NCBI GenBank assembly: GCA_966674685.1
Contig: CBKWJC010000004.1
Location: 1-64,000 of the forward strand
DNA length: 64,000 bases
Source: Thainema sp966674685
GTDB taxonomy: Bacteria > Cyanobacteriota > Cyanobacteriia > Phormidesmidales > Phormidesmidaceae
Reading direction: 5' to 3'
In this document: in pieces, positions 1-7,954 of the stretch
Position numbering within the stretch: position 1 is the stretch's first letter
How the letters are laid out: each line of letters starts with the position of its first letter
Program-made: the position numbers and the translations under genes
Notes under the pieces: generated by a model
The model's database searches: none
What the model was told of the DNA's origin: nothing
What the model saw: the letters and a program-made list of their open reading frames with translations, nothing else

Positions 1-46
1 AGAATGGTTACCTATCTCATTATCTTTTTTCTCTCATCAATAAATC

Positions 47-69
47 AGCCCTGCCGACATGGCAGGGCT
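47..69. repeat. GC-rich hairpin at the 5' edge of the TenA frame
   Basis: Perfect inverted repeat AGCCCTGCC / GGCAGGGCT with a 5-nt loop (GACAT), followed by TTTG. It looks like an intrinsic terminator but lies inside the open frame that runs into the TenA gene. It coincides with the point where similarity to TenA stops, so it may mark an insertion or rearrangement. Confidence 0.6.
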
Positions 70-86
70 TTGCAGTCTTTCATGAG

Positions 87-491
87 TTGGCGAACGGCGT
101 ACTAGCAGAACTTAAGCTGCATCACCAGTACGCACAGCAGTGGCAGGTTGATCTCGAAGCAGTTGAACCAGGTGCCGCAACTCGACGCTATACCGATTTT
201 TTGCTGGCCACAGCCTGGAGCCAACCCGTTGGCGTAACAGCGGCAGCCATGTCGCCCTGTATGAGTCTTTATGCGTACCTGGGGCAACAACTGGCACTCG
301 CTGGCAGTGCTCAGCATGCATATCGCGACTGGATTCAGACCTACAGCAGTGCTGAGTTTGCGGCTCTGGCTCAACAGCTTGATCAGTTACTAGATGAATA
401 TGGCGAGGACAGTGATCCTGTGCGATCGGCCTATCGCTATGCCATGCTGTGCGAGCGCGATTTCTTCCAAGCGGCTTGGCAGAATAGCTAA
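87..491 (+). CDS. TenA-family protein (thiaminase II-like), 5' end incomplete or disrupted
   Basis: Recognised as the C-terminal two thirds of a TenA-family protein, a cytosolic all-helical enzyme of thiamin pyrimidine salvage. Family-like blocks are YTDFLLATAW (residues 35-44), MSPCMSLYAYLGQ (55-67) and YRDWIQTYSSAEF (79-91), followed by a last helix ending FFQAAW. Family members are about 210-230 residues long, so roughly 85 N-terminal residues are missing. The frame stays open to the window edge. The codons just before the TTG at 87 (reading FHELANGVL across it) still look TenA-like, but those before about position 66 do not. The gene is therefore either interrupted upstream or a remnant. 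TTG at 87 is a formal start only. Confidence 0.6.
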   Translation: MANGVLAELKLHHQYAQQWQVDLEAVEPGAATRRYTDFLLATAWSQPVGVTAAAMSPCMSLYAYLGQQLALAGSAQHAYRDWIQTYSSAEFAALAQQLDQLLDEYGEDSDPVRSAYRYAMLCERDFFQAAWQNS

Positions 492-512
492 CTGCGCTTC
501 AATCACGATGCG

Positions 513-689
513 TTAGTGAAAATTTTCTTCGGGACGGTGCTGTTTAACGAGGCAGCGCTCCAAATGCTGAATCCGATAAAAATACCAGTAGTGCATCGGA
601 TTCAAAACTGGCTTGTAGAAATGGCTGAAGAGCGGCTGGTTGAGATACTGCCAGAGGGGAAAGCGAACGGAATTTGGATTAGAGTTCAT
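513..689 (-). CDS. small hypothetical protein (58 aa)
   Basis: A short frame starting MNSNPNSVRFPLW and rich in aromatic and basic residues (YWYFYRIQHLERC), with no membrane segment. A longer version of this frame reaching 1013 exists, but its N-terminal part has poor, cysteine-scattered composition and looks like chance read-through. The ATG at 689 is therefore preferred. It is convergent with the TenA gene, 21 bp away. The general look (short, W/Y/R-rich) resembles small conserved cyanobacterial hypotheticals, but I cannot name a family. Confidence 0.4.
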   Translation of the reverse strand: MNSNPNSVRFPLWQYLNQPLFSHFYKPVLNPMHYWYFYRIQHLERCLVKQHRPEENFH

Positions 690-1058
690 AGCTAATGAGT
701 CTTCAGATCGATAACAGGACGTAGAACATTGGGTATGATGACGGGCTGCCTCTGCGCCCTTCGATCTAAAGATGCCCAGCTTTGCTAAAGATTTTTCTAA
801 GGGTAGATACGGAAACGGGTGCAAAATCCTGTTACAGAAAATGACAAAGCTGCGATCGCAGTTTTTATCGCCATAGTCATAGTGGTTCGGACGTTTTTTG
901 TGAGCGACAAGGTGCGATCGCTTTTCCCAATATATTCCGAGGTTAGCTTTATCAAGTCCATGCAGAAGAACCCAATCTATTGCTGTGAAATGCTCGCAAA
1001 GCAAGCATTTCACAGCAATAGATATATAAATTCTAGGTTTTAACCGGACTTCATATCA
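690..1058. other. intergenic region, no gene seen
   Basis: Holds two HIP1 octamers (one at 852-859) and the long hairpin at 975-1023. Frames present here lack ribosome sites and coding-like composition. Confidence 0.6.
975..1023 (-). terminator. 20-bp perfect hairpin downstream of the SLH gene
   Basis: The arms at 975-994 and 1004-1023 are perfectly complementary with a 9-nt loop. It sits 36 bp past the stop of the minus-strand beta-helix/SLH gene. There is no strong T-run outside the stem. Confidence 0.6.
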
Positions 1059-2696
1059 TTACTGCGGCTGCACGATGTAGGGAGACGGAATTGGCTCTGC
1101 TTGGCCTGCATTGACCAGTGCCTGATACACAAATGCCGCGACTTCTGCACGGGTGGCGTTCCGATTTGGCTGAAGCTGGGCTGGATTGGAGTAGTTAACT
1201 ACCATTCTCTTCTCGGTCGCAGCGGCGACGCTGTTGACTGCATAGTCGGGGATAGCCGTACCGTCTTGGTAAACCGATAGCACACTGGGCGTACTCGCTG
1301 TGTAGCCCAGGCCATTCGCAAGTGCGACGAGTACCTGCACCCGTGGAATTTCCAGCAGCGGCTCAAACTTGCCGTCTGGATAACCGGCCATGAATCCTCC
1401 CTGATAGGATTTCTGAATGGCGCTATAACCCCAGAAGTTGCTGCCCACATCTACAAATTGAGCGCCTTCCCGTTTGGCTGAGGGGTTAAAAGCATTGGCA
1501 ACAATGGCCGCAAACTGAGCGCGAGTCACGGGTTCTTCTGGACGAAATGTACCATCAGGAAAGCCGCTAATTACGCCTCGTTCAGCCAGGGCGGTAACGA
1601 AATCTGCCGCCCAGTGACCTGTGACATCGGAGAAGTTACCCGTTCCCAGATTCACGTTGGCACCAACAAAATCAACGGCTCCCTCAATTTGCTTGGTTTG
1701 GCTCTCGTTACCTGCGGCCAGTAGCGTGTTGGTGCGGGTCGCATTGTGAATGTCGTAGCGACCGTTATTTTGGATTAAGTTGCCGCCCGGATTGCTGGTG
1801 GTGCCCAAATCAGGTTGGGCATTGGTAATCGCCACTACCCCATCGCGGGCATTGCTTTCAATAATGTTGCTGCGGAGCACGGGTGTTGCAGAATCCGATA
1901 CGACCACACCGTCTTGATTTTGGACAATTTGGTTGCCTTCAATCAGCGGCGTCGCCGTTTGGCTGACGGCAATGCCAAATCCAGTATCGCGAAAGATGTT
2001 GTTGCGAATCGTGCCCTGGGACGAGACGGCCACCGAAACACCGTTGCCTGTATTCGCGGTAAAAATATTGTCTTCAATCAAAGGATTACCCGTACCGCTG
2101 ACAAAAATGCCCTCGCGATTACTCTCGCTGAACGTGTTGTCGCGAATGGTTGGATTGGCTGACTCGACCCAAACTGCCGTACCGCGAGTATTGGGATTTG
2201 TAATCGTCAAGCCGCGAATTTGGCTATCTTGGGCTGCTAAAACGGCGGCATTTTGCCGCGCAAAGTTCGGACTAATAAATTGTCCCCCGCCAATAATTCG
2301 GGTCGTTGAGCCTTTGTTTGGCTCATCGCCGCGTAGAATCACCCCCGGACGAAGCTGGAGCGGAAAGACCTCGCCGCTATCAGTTGCGTAAACGCCCCGT
2401 GCGAGTTGAATGACCACTTGCGGTATGTTTTCAGTCTGCTGGAGCGCGTAGGAAATCGTTTTATACGGCGTTGCTTCGCTTGCACCAGCAGAGGGTGCAT
2501 CGCTGCCCAAGGTGGGATTGACGTAGATAATGCGGGCGTTAATGGGTAGCTGCTGTGCAGTTGTTGTAGAGGGACGGGACGGCACTTGTGCTGAACTGGG
2601 TAGCGTTGTTCCGCCCAAAATGAGCAGCAGGCTAGCAAGGGGCAAAAATCGCCGAGATAGAGCAACGTGGAACAAACAAGATGTTAACGGTTTCAT
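1059..2696 (-). CDS. secreted DUF1565 / right-handed beta-helix protein with SLH domains
   Basis: 545 residues. An N-terminal signal peptide ends near SSAQ (about residue 36). A DUF1565 block follows from about residue 55 (YVNPTLGSD, then PYKTISYALQQ). Next comes a right-handed parallel beta-helix with repeated NxI/NxF turns (DNTF, DNIF, NNIF, GNQI, SNII) to about residue 330. Three S-layer-homology repeats fill the C-terminus, starting FSDVTGHWA near 355, FVDVGSNFWGY near 415 and a last one near 475. SLH repeats usually anchor proteins to cell-wall polymer or, in cyanobacteria, link outer membrane and peptidoglycan. The beta-helix suggests polysaccharide or surface binding, but the catalytic role is unknown. 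Confidence 0.88.
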   Translation of the reverse strand: MKPLTSCLFHVALSRRFLPLASLLLILGGTTLPSSAQVPSRPSTTTAQQLPINARIIYVNPTLGSDAPSAGASEATPYKTISYALQQTENIPQVVIQLARGVYATDSGEVFPLQLRPGVILRGDEPNKGSTTRIIGGGQFISPNFARQNAAVLAAQDSQIRGLTITNPNTRGTAVWVESANPTIRDNTFSESNREGIFVSGTGNPLIEDNIFTANTGNGVSVAVSSQGTIRNNIFRDTGFGIAVSQTATPLIEGNQIVQNQDGVVVSDSATPVLRSNIIESNARDGVVAITNAQPDLGTTSNPGGNLIQNNGRYDIHNATRTNTLLAAGNESQTKQIEGAVDFVGANVNLGTGNFSDVTGHWAADFVTALAERGVISGFPDGTFRPEEPVTRAQFAAIVANAFNPSAKREGAQFVDVGSNFWGYSAIQKSYQGGFMAGYPDGKFEPLLEIPRVQVLVALANGLGYTASTPSVLSVYQDGTAIPDYAVNSVAAATEKRMVVNYSNPAQLQPNRNATRAEVAAFVYQALVNAGQAEPIPSPYIVQPQ

Positions 2697-3252
2697 AGTG
2701 ACAAGATGAGAGTTCGATATGAATGGTGGGTGGGGGTGAGTGGGTGAGGGTGAGTGGGTAGATGAGTGGATGGATAGATGGCAGATTGGGTCAAAGGGCG
2801 GCTGTCAAGGTGGGATTGGTAATCTACATTTCGTCATGTGGAAATCTCTACCCTGGAAAATACGACCTAAATTTAGACGAGTTTTAGAATTTGAGTGAAG
2901 TTGAAAAATTCGGTTTTGATTATAGACCTCCGGTTGGCATAGCCAATGGCGTTAGCATCCGGTGCTGAAAACGGTAATCGGCTTTGGTGAGTCGGCACCT
3001 GAGATCTAGAAAATCTTTACATCTTAAGTGGGGTTGCTCAAACGGGTGTGAGTTGTGCTGCAAGGTGTGACGGTTGCTGTAGGGAGATGGAGCTAGGGGC
3101 TGAATGGGGAAGCAATCTGCTCTAGATTGCAGGTTACTGGCTCGACGTGTCACTTGATCGAACCAGCATGGACGGATGGATGCTCCGCATTGATTCCGCA
3201 TTGATATTGAACTGATATTGGACAGCTTGTAATTAGACTTACGAGATAAATC
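2697..3252. other. intergenic region with G/T-rich low-complexity tract
   Basis: Divergent promoter region between the SLH gene and the DUF1400 gene. A (GGTG/GAGTG/GATG)-type low-complexity tract lies at 2724-2781. Frames in the rest look non-coding. The reverse complement of a similar tract occurs near 42851-42937. Confidence 0.55.
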
Positions 3253-3813
3253 ATGATGAATCAGAAATTGGCAACTCGATTAGGCGCTGCGATCGCAACT
3301 CTGGCACTTTTAATTCCAGGTACATCTGCGATCGCGGCTGAACAGGTGGTGCTGAAGTACCGAGCACATGAGCGTTCTGTCCCGGTAGAAGATTTAACCC
3401 GCTTGGCGGAAACGGGTGAAACGACGCGGCAACTGGATCTCTACTTGCGAACAGCGGGATATGATGCCGCAGAAATGCAGGAACTGCTCAACCGCAAAGT
3501 GGAGATGGATGTTGTGCTGCTCGATCGCGTTCTGAACAGCTTTGTGGGCAACTATGCGCTAGATCAGGTCGGTAAGGCCATCTATCCACCGTCGCAGCAG
3601 GCAGATCGGCAGGCGATGCGAGCAGCGATTATCTTGTCTGCCGCCGATGACAACAGCGTCACGTTATTGGAAATTCTGCAAAACTATCCCACACCTGAAG
3701 TTCACGTCGATGGCAATGAATTATCAGATGCGTATCAAACGCTGGCAGGACTTCAGGGACGGCTAGAGGGCATTTTGAATCGTCTACCCTCGTCGCTGTC
3801 GGATTGGTTCTAA
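3253..3813 (+). CDS. DUF1400 domain protein with signal peptide
   Basis: 186 residues. The signal peptide spans about residues 1-28 (hydrophobic ATLALLIPGTSAIA, then AEQ). The mature part shows the DUF1400 pattern: VVLKYRAHERSVPVEDL at the start, AETGETTRQLDLYLR, a DVVLLDRVLNSFVGNYALDQVG block and a C-terminal LLEILQNYPTPEVHVDG. In cyanobacteria this module is found alone or in front of alpha/beta hydrolase domains. Only the module is present here and no hydrolase Ser-His-Asp core is seen. Probably periplasmic or thylakoid-lumenal; function unknown. Confidence 0.85.
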   Translation: MMNQKLATRLGAAIATLALLIPGTSAIAAEQVVLKYRAHERSVPVEDLTRLAETGETTRQLDLYLRTAGYDAAEMQELLNRKVEMDVVLLDRVLNSFVGNYALDQVGKAIYPPSQQADRQAMRAAIILSAADDNSVTLLEILQNYPTPEVHVDGNELSDAYQTLAGLQGRLEGILNRLPSSLSDWF

Positions 3814-3821
3814 TTATCTAG

Positions 3822-3858
3822 AAAAGGGGTGTCGCCGCGATGCGGCGACACCCCTTTT
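3822..3858 (+). terminator. 17-bp perfect hairpin terminator after the DUF1400 gene
   Basis: AAAAGGGGTGTCGCCGC at 3822-3838 pairs perfectly with 3842-3858 around the 3-nt loop GAT. The right arm ends in CCCCTTTTT, a good intrinsic terminator for a bacterium group that lacks Rho. Confidence 0.85.
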
Positions 3859-3953
3859 TGTATGTGAACCGACGGACACAGATTGGATCAATATTGAAAT
3901 CAATAATGAAACCCGATTAACGCTGTGATTTGTAGCCAGACGAGGGGACTGCC

Positions 3954-4052
3954 ATGATGAACAGTACAGTCAGCAAAGAATCCGCACAGTTTCACGGCTG
4001 GAGCCGTTATCCTTGCTACTGTAAGATTTGTCGCTACGATCATCAGTCTTAA
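3954..4052 (+). CDS. 32-aa cysteine-rich leader ORF directly upstream of ilvD
   Basis: ATGATG start with a well-placed Shine-Dalgarno GAGGGG at 3942-3947 (6-nt spacing). The peptide runs MMNSTVSKESAQ, then FHGWSRYPCYCKICRYDHQS, with three cysteines in a C-x-C-x2-C pattern near the end. Its stop TAA (4050-4052) abuts the GAGGGG (4053-4058) that serves ilvD at 4069, the arrangement expected for translational coupling. Dihydroxy-acid dehydratase is an iron-sulfur enzyme, so a cysteine- or metal-responsive leader, or a small metal-binding partner, are both conceivable. No family is recognised. The role is inference, and a chance ORF is the alternative. Confidence 0.5.
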   Translation: MMNSTVSKESAQFHGWSRYPCYCKICRYDHQS

Positions 4053-4068
4053 GAGGGGAATTGTCGCC

Positions 4069-5754
4069 ATGTCGGACAATCGCAAGAGCCAAGCTATCAC
4101 CCAAGGAGTACAGCGCACACCGAACCGCGCCATGCTGCGGGCCGTCGGCTTTGGAGATGAAGATTTCAACAAGCCCATTGTCGGACTCGCCAACGGCTAC
4201 AGCACGATTACGCCCTGCAACATGGGGTTAAACGACCTGGCCAAGCGGGCCGAAGTCGGTCTCAAATCCGCAGGCGCAATGCCCCAAATGTTCGGCACGA
4301 TCACGATTAGCGACGGCATTTCAATGGGTACCGAAGGGATGAAATATTCCCTAGTGTCCCGCGACGTGATTGCTGACTCCATCGAAACGGCCTGTAGCGG
4401 TCAGAGCATGGACGGTGTTCTCGCCATCGGTGGCTGCGATAAGAACATGCCCGGAGCGATGCTTGCGATCGCACGCATGGACATTCCCGCCATCTTTGTC
4501 TACGGCGGCACGATCAAGCCGGGTCACTATAACGGTAAAGACCTCACCGTCGTCAGCGCCTTTGAGGCCGTTGGTGAATACAGTGCGGGCAAAATTGACG
4601 AGCACGAACTGATTGAAGTGGAGCGGCGTGCCTGCCCCGGTGCGGGTTCCTGTGGCGGCATGTACACAGCAAACACCATGTCATCAGCCATTGAGGCAAT
4701 GGGGTTGAGCCTGATGTACTCCTCCACGATGGCCGCTGAGGATGCCGAAAAAGCCGACAGCGCAGAGAAGTCCGCCTTTGTCCTGCGAGAAGCGATTCGC
4801 AATCAGCTCACGCCGCGTCAGATTCTGACTCGTAAGGCATTTGAAAATGCGATCGCGGTAATCATGGCCGTGGGTGGTTCAACCAATTCGGTACTGCACC
4901 TACTTGCGATCGCGCACGCCGCAGAAGTGCCCTTGACCCTGGATGACTTTGAAACGATTCGCGCCAAGGTGCCCGTAATCTGCGACCTGAAGCCCTCTGG
5001 CCGCTATGTCGCAACCGATCTCCACCGCGTCGGCGGCATTCCCCAGGTGATGAAGATGCTGCTCAATCATGGCCTACTGCATGGCGATGCCCTGACCATC
5101 ACCGGACAAACGATTGCCGAAGTTCTAGCTGACGTGCCGGACAATCCATCTCCGGATCAGGACGTGATTCGTCAGTGGGATAACCCCATGTATCCTCAAG
5201 GCCACTTAGGCATTTTGAAGGGTAATTTGGCAACTGAAGGCGCCGTTGCTAAGCTCACGGGCGTGAAGAATCGCACGATCACTGGCCCCGCTCGCGTCTT
5301 TGAATCAGAAGAAGACTGTCTCGACGCAATTCTGGCCGGAAAAATTAAAGCAGGCGACGTAATTATCGTTCGCTATGAAGGCCCGAAAGGTGGCCCCGGT
5401 ATGCGGGAAATGCTGGCTCCCACCTCCGCCATCATCGGCGCAGGCTTGGGCGATTCCGTTGGCTTAATCACCGATGGTCGCTTCTCTGGCGGCACCTACG
5501 GCATGGTCGTTGGTCACGTCGCACCGGAAGCCGCAGTCGGAGGTGCGATCGCACTGGTTCACGAAGGCGATACCGTCACCATTGATGCCGATGAGCGCAA
5601 TCTGCATCTGCATGTTTCGGATGACGAGCTGGCTCAACGCCGCGCTAACTGGCAGCCGCCTGCACCTCGCTATACTAAAGGCGTTCTCGCCAAATACGCC
5701 AAAGTCGTCTCCTCCAGCAGCAAAGGAGCTGTGACCGACCTCGATCTGTTTTAA
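4069..5754 (+). CDS. ilvD: dihydroxy-acid dehydratase
   Basis: 561 residues, the normal length. Catalyses dehydration of 2,3-dihydroxy acids to 2-keto acids, the third common step of valine, isoleucine and leucine synthesis, in the cytosol with an Fe-S cluster and Mg2+. Visible signatures are GGCDKNMPG (cluster cysteine, about residue 123), CPGAGSCGGMYTANTM (about 194-209) and TDGRFSGGTYG (about 468-478). The ATG at 4069 follows GAGGGG at 4053. The leader ORF at 3954-4052 lies immediately upstream and two tandem long hairpins follow. The pathway gene ilvC is at 47 kb, so the two are not in one operon. Confidence 0.97.
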   Translation: MSDNRKSQAITQGVQRTPNRAMLRAVGFGDEDFNKPIVGLANGYSTITPCNMGLNDLAKRAEVGLKSAGAMPQMFGTITISDGISMGTEGMKYSLVSRDVIADSIETACSGQSMDGVLAIGGCDKNMPGAMLAIARMDIPAIFVYGGTIKPGHYNGKDLTVVSAFEAVGEYSAGKIDEHELIEVERRACPGAGSCGGMYTANTMSSAIEAMGLSLMYSSTMAAEDAEKADSAEKSAFVLREAIRNQLTPRQILTRKAFENAIAVIMAVGGSTNSVLHLLAIAHAAEVPLTLDDFETIRAKVPVICDLKPSGRYVATDLHRVGGIPQVMKMLLNHGLLHGDALTITGQTIAEVLADVPDNPSPDQDVIRQWDNPMYPQGHLGILKGNLATEGAVAKLTGVKNRTITGPARVFESEEDCLDAILAGKIKAGDVIIVRYEGPKGGPGMREMLAPTSAIIGAGLGDSVGLITDGRFSGGTYGMVVGHVAPEAAVGGAIALVHEGDTVTIDADERNLHLHVSDDELAQRRANWQPPAPRYTKGVLAKYAKVVSSSSKGAVTDLDLF

Positions 5755-5781
5755 TCAACTCCGTTCAGGCGTTGCTTAATC

Positions 5782-5834
5782 GGGGTATGAATTGTGATGT
5801 GGGGGGTACCACCCCACATCACAATTCATACCCC
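5782..5834 (+). terminator. 23-bp perfect hairpin, first of two after ilvD
   Basis: The arms 5782-5804 and 5812-5834 are perfectly complementary with a 7-nt loop. There is no external T-run. It is immediately followed by a second hairpin. Confidence 0.65.
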
Positions 5835-5835
5835 A

Positions 5836-5884
5836 TGCAAAAGCGAAAGAAGCGCCCCAGCGGGGCGCTTCTTTCGCTTTTGCA
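5836..5884. terminator. 23-bp perfect hairpin between ilvD and ycf19 (bidirectional)
   Basis: The arms 5836-5858 and 5862-5884 are perfectly complementary around the 3-nt loop AGC. The right arm carries CTTCTTTCGCTTTTG. It lies between convergent ilvD and the Ycf19 gene and can serve both strands. Confidence 0.75.
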
Positions 5885-5899
5885 GTCTGGCCTAGCTGG

Positions 5900-6181
5900 C
5901 TACATCATGTGAACTAGACCTTGCTGACCGAGCAAGATTTCACGTACCAGGCTTAAAATGCCGACCCAAATAATCGGAGAAATATCGACACCACCAAGAG
6001 GAGGGATGAGTTTACGAACGGGTACAAGCAAAGGCTCCGTTGGCCAAGCAACCAGATTGAACGGTAAGCGATTCAGGTCAGCTTGCGGATACCAAGTCAG
6101 CACGATCCGAAAAATAAACAGCAGAATCATGAGTCCGAGTAGGGGACCGAGAATCCAATTTGCAGCAGTTTCAAGAGTCAT
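5900..6181 (-). CDS. YggT family membrane protein (Ycf19)
   Basis: 93 residues with two hydrophobic segments: LGPLLGLMILLFIFRIVL-like near 11-28 and DISPIIWVGILSLVREILL near 66-84. Between them is the characteristic amphipathic PFNLVAWPTEPLLVPVRKLIPP block. This is the YggT/Ycf19 family (plastid homologues YLMG/CCB3) linked to thylakoid membrane organisation, nucleoid distribution and cytochrome b6 maturation in related organisms. The ATG at 6181 has GGGGAG just upstream. It overlaps by one base (TAATG) the stop of an uncertain upstream frame at 6181-6381. Divergent from psbX. Confidence 0.9.
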   Translation of the reverse strand: MTLETAANWILGPLLGLMILLFIFRIVLTWYPQADLNRLPFNLVAWPTEPLLVPVRKLIPPLGGVDISPIIWVGILSLVREILLGQQGLVHMM

Positions 6182-6381
6182 TAGCTCTCCCCATCCAATT
6201 GCGTCGTCTTGTTTTCTTCATCATCAACCAAAGCGGCTACCCGTGGCGCACCTTTAGCGATACCTGTTGGTGTTGTGAAGAGACTTGAGTGAATTCTAAC
6301 ATTTTGTAAAGACAATCCACTCAGCTCTAACTCGCTGTTTAGGTACGGTTCAGCAAATTTGGTTACAATCAAGCTTCTCAA

Positions 6382-6451
6382 GACTGTAACAGCCCTATAA
6401 AATTAAGTTAACAAAGTCAACGTTTCAGCCTTGTCGGAAAGGTAAGCCATT
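6382..6451. promoter_or_regulatory. divergent promoter region of ycf19 and psbX
   Basis: An AT-rich spacer between divergent genes. On the minus strand TTGACT (6420-6415) and TATAGG (6399-6394) are 15 bp apart, a slightly short sigma70-type spacing. On the plus strand TATAAA at 6396-6401 could serve psbX. These are pattern matches only. Confidence 0.35.
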
Positions 6452-6571
6452 ATGACTCCATCTTTGATGAATTTCATTTTAAGCCTGGTTGCTGGTGCAG
6501 CAATCGTTGTTATTCCTGCCACCGTAGCCTTGATTTTTATTAGCCAACGCGACAAAATCCAGCGCAGCTAG
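6452..6571 (+). CDS. psbX: photosystem II protein PsbX
   Basis: 39 codons beginning MTPSLMNFILSL, with one membrane helix (SLVAGAAIVVIPATVALIFI, residues 11-30) and the basic tail SQRDKIQRS. This matches the short form of PsbX, a single-helix thylakoid subunit at the periphery of photosystem II that affects quinone exchange. The match is strong from the MTPSL start through the VIPATVALIFIS-type helix. Monocistronic, divergent from ycf19 and followed by a hairpin at 6609. Confidence 0.95.
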   Translation: MTPSLMNFILSLVAGAAIVVIPATVALIFISQRDKIQRS

Positions 6572-6953
6572 AACCGTTCAGGGTCTAGTGAGCCACATTT
6601 GACTTCTAAGGGACGTACCGTTGTGTACGTCCCTATTGTTTATCACGCGACGTGTTCAAAACCGACTGGTTCTAACCGACTGCCGTAACGCCATAACAGT
6701 ATTCATTAAGAATTTAGCTTCCATAACTGAACTTGATATGATGTGGGCTATGTGAAGCCGCTTGAGGATCGCTAGAATGGGCATGATGATTAAATCATCC
6801 TGTTTTTCAAAAACAATTGGTTTTGTGTTTGAGTAGCTTAACCAATTGCTAAACCTGGAGTGGTCTGATGGTTAACGCGTTTGACACACGTCTACACTGG
6901 TTCAGATGGTCTATGGCTCTGGCGCTGAGTTGTCACCTTGAGAGGAATTTACT
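6572..6953. other. intergenic region between psbX and ycf66
   Basis: Contains the psbX hairpin (6609-6634). From there to 6953 no gene was seen. The region before the GTG at 6954 includes AGAGGAATTT, the likely ribosome site of ycf66. Confidence 0.6.
6609..6634 (+). terminator. psbX terminator hairpin
   Basis: AGGGACGTAC (6609-6618) pairs with GTACGTCCCT (6625-6634) around a 6-nt loop and is followed by ATTGTTT. Confidence 0.75.
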
Positions 6954-7886
6954 GTGAATTTTGGTACTCCCGTTCCCCTGCTATTGGGAATCATCATGAT
7001 TGTTAGTGCAGTTGCCCTCTTTTTTTTGGATCGGCTAAAGCCTGGTTATGGGCGCGACGCTGATAAAGTCTATGCGTTGCTGTTCCTAGTAGTCGGAGTG
7101 GTTCTGCTCGCAGAGCTGAATATGCCAATATGGGCTTCTTTGCAGCAACTCATATCAGTAGGGATGCTGCTCACGCTCATGGTGCAAAACATCAATACTC
7201 GAACGCCGCGAGATCCACGGGTCGCGCAGGCTGGTGGATATGATGTTCCTCCTCCTCGGGATGACTATCGCCCCCCCAGCCGTCCGGACTATCGGCCTGG
7301 CCCTCGGACGAATGTGCGGGCCGAGCTAGATCGCAGAGATTATATGCCCGACGACCGTTACTACCCCAATCGGCCCATGATCGGAGGGCGGGATGAGGCT
7401 TATTACGATGATTATCGAGGTGCGCCTCCAGATGCTTACAATGGCTATCGTCCTGGAACTCCGCCGAATGGAGGCGTTATTGGTCGTCTGCCGGGTGACG
7501 TGTCGCCAGAGCGTTCTGATCGGGGAGTTCGTCCGTCTCGCTCGGATAGTCGCGATCGCACCCCTGACCGCCCCTATAATCAACCACCCAGCTCCTATAA
7601 TCAGCCACCTACCGATCCGTACAGTAGCCGTCCACCTGCCAGTAATGACCGCTGGAACGATTGGAACGATCGGCCATCTCGCCCGTCTTCTCGTTCACTC
7701 GGTAACCGTCCGTCTTCGCTTGATGATGCGCGACGTTCTCCGGCTCCGACCCGGACAGCATCCCGGTTTGATGCCCATGATCCGGCAGCTACCAATCAGG
7801 ATGAGCCAATGGCTCCCAGCAACTATGTAGATTACAGCGCCGTTAACCCAGATGATCGCCCCGATCAGCCGCTGAACTTGAGTTAG
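6954..7886 (+). CDS. Ycf66 family protein
   Basis: 310 residues with a GTG start preceded by GAGAGGAATTTACT. The N-terminal 85 residues match Ycf66: three hydrophobic stretches (PLLLGIIMIVSAVALFFL at 8-25, VYALLFLVVGVVLLAEL about 39-55, LISVGMLLTLMVQNI about 66-80). The rest is a long, disordered, hydrophilic tail rich in Arg, Asp, Pro, Tyr and Ser (for example RDDYRPPSRPDYRPGPR). Ycf66 is conserved in cyanobacteria and some plastids and its biochemical function is unknown. The repetitive tail is commonly variable in length. Convergent with mnmG. Confidence 0.85.
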   Translation: MNFGTPVPLLLGIIMIVSAVALFFLDRLKPGYGRDADKVYALLFLVVGVVLLAELNMPIWASLQQLISVGMLLTLMVQNINTRTPRDPRVAQAGGYDVPPPRDDYRPPSRPDYRPGPRTNVRAELDRRDYMPDDRYYPNRPMIGGRDEAYYDDYRGAPPDAYNGYRPGTPPNGGVIGRLPGDVSPERSDRGVRPSRSDSRDRTPDRPYNQPPSSYNQPPTDPYSSRPPASNDRWNDWNDRPSRPSSRSLGNRPSSLDDARRSPAPTRTASRFDAHDPAATNQDEPMAPSNYVDYSAVNPDDRPDQPLNLS

Positions 7887-7906
7887 CACAGTTGAGATTT
7901 AATGTA

Positions 7907-7945
7907 AAAGAGGGCTGGCAGCGTGTTGCGCTGCCAGCCCTCTTT
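7907..7945. terminator. bidirectional terminator between ycf66 and mnmG
   Basis: AAAGAGGGCTGGCAGCG (7907-7923) pairs perfectly with 7929-7945 around the loop TGTTG. A-rich left and T-rich right flanks let it work for both convergent genes. Confidence 0.85.
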
Positions 7946-7954
7946 ATAAGCTGA

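Noticed and set aside
690..1013. N-terminal extension of the small minus-strand frame at 513-689
   Set aside because: Cys/His-scattered composition, no ribosome site and no family likeness; the ATG at 689 gives a cleaner protein.
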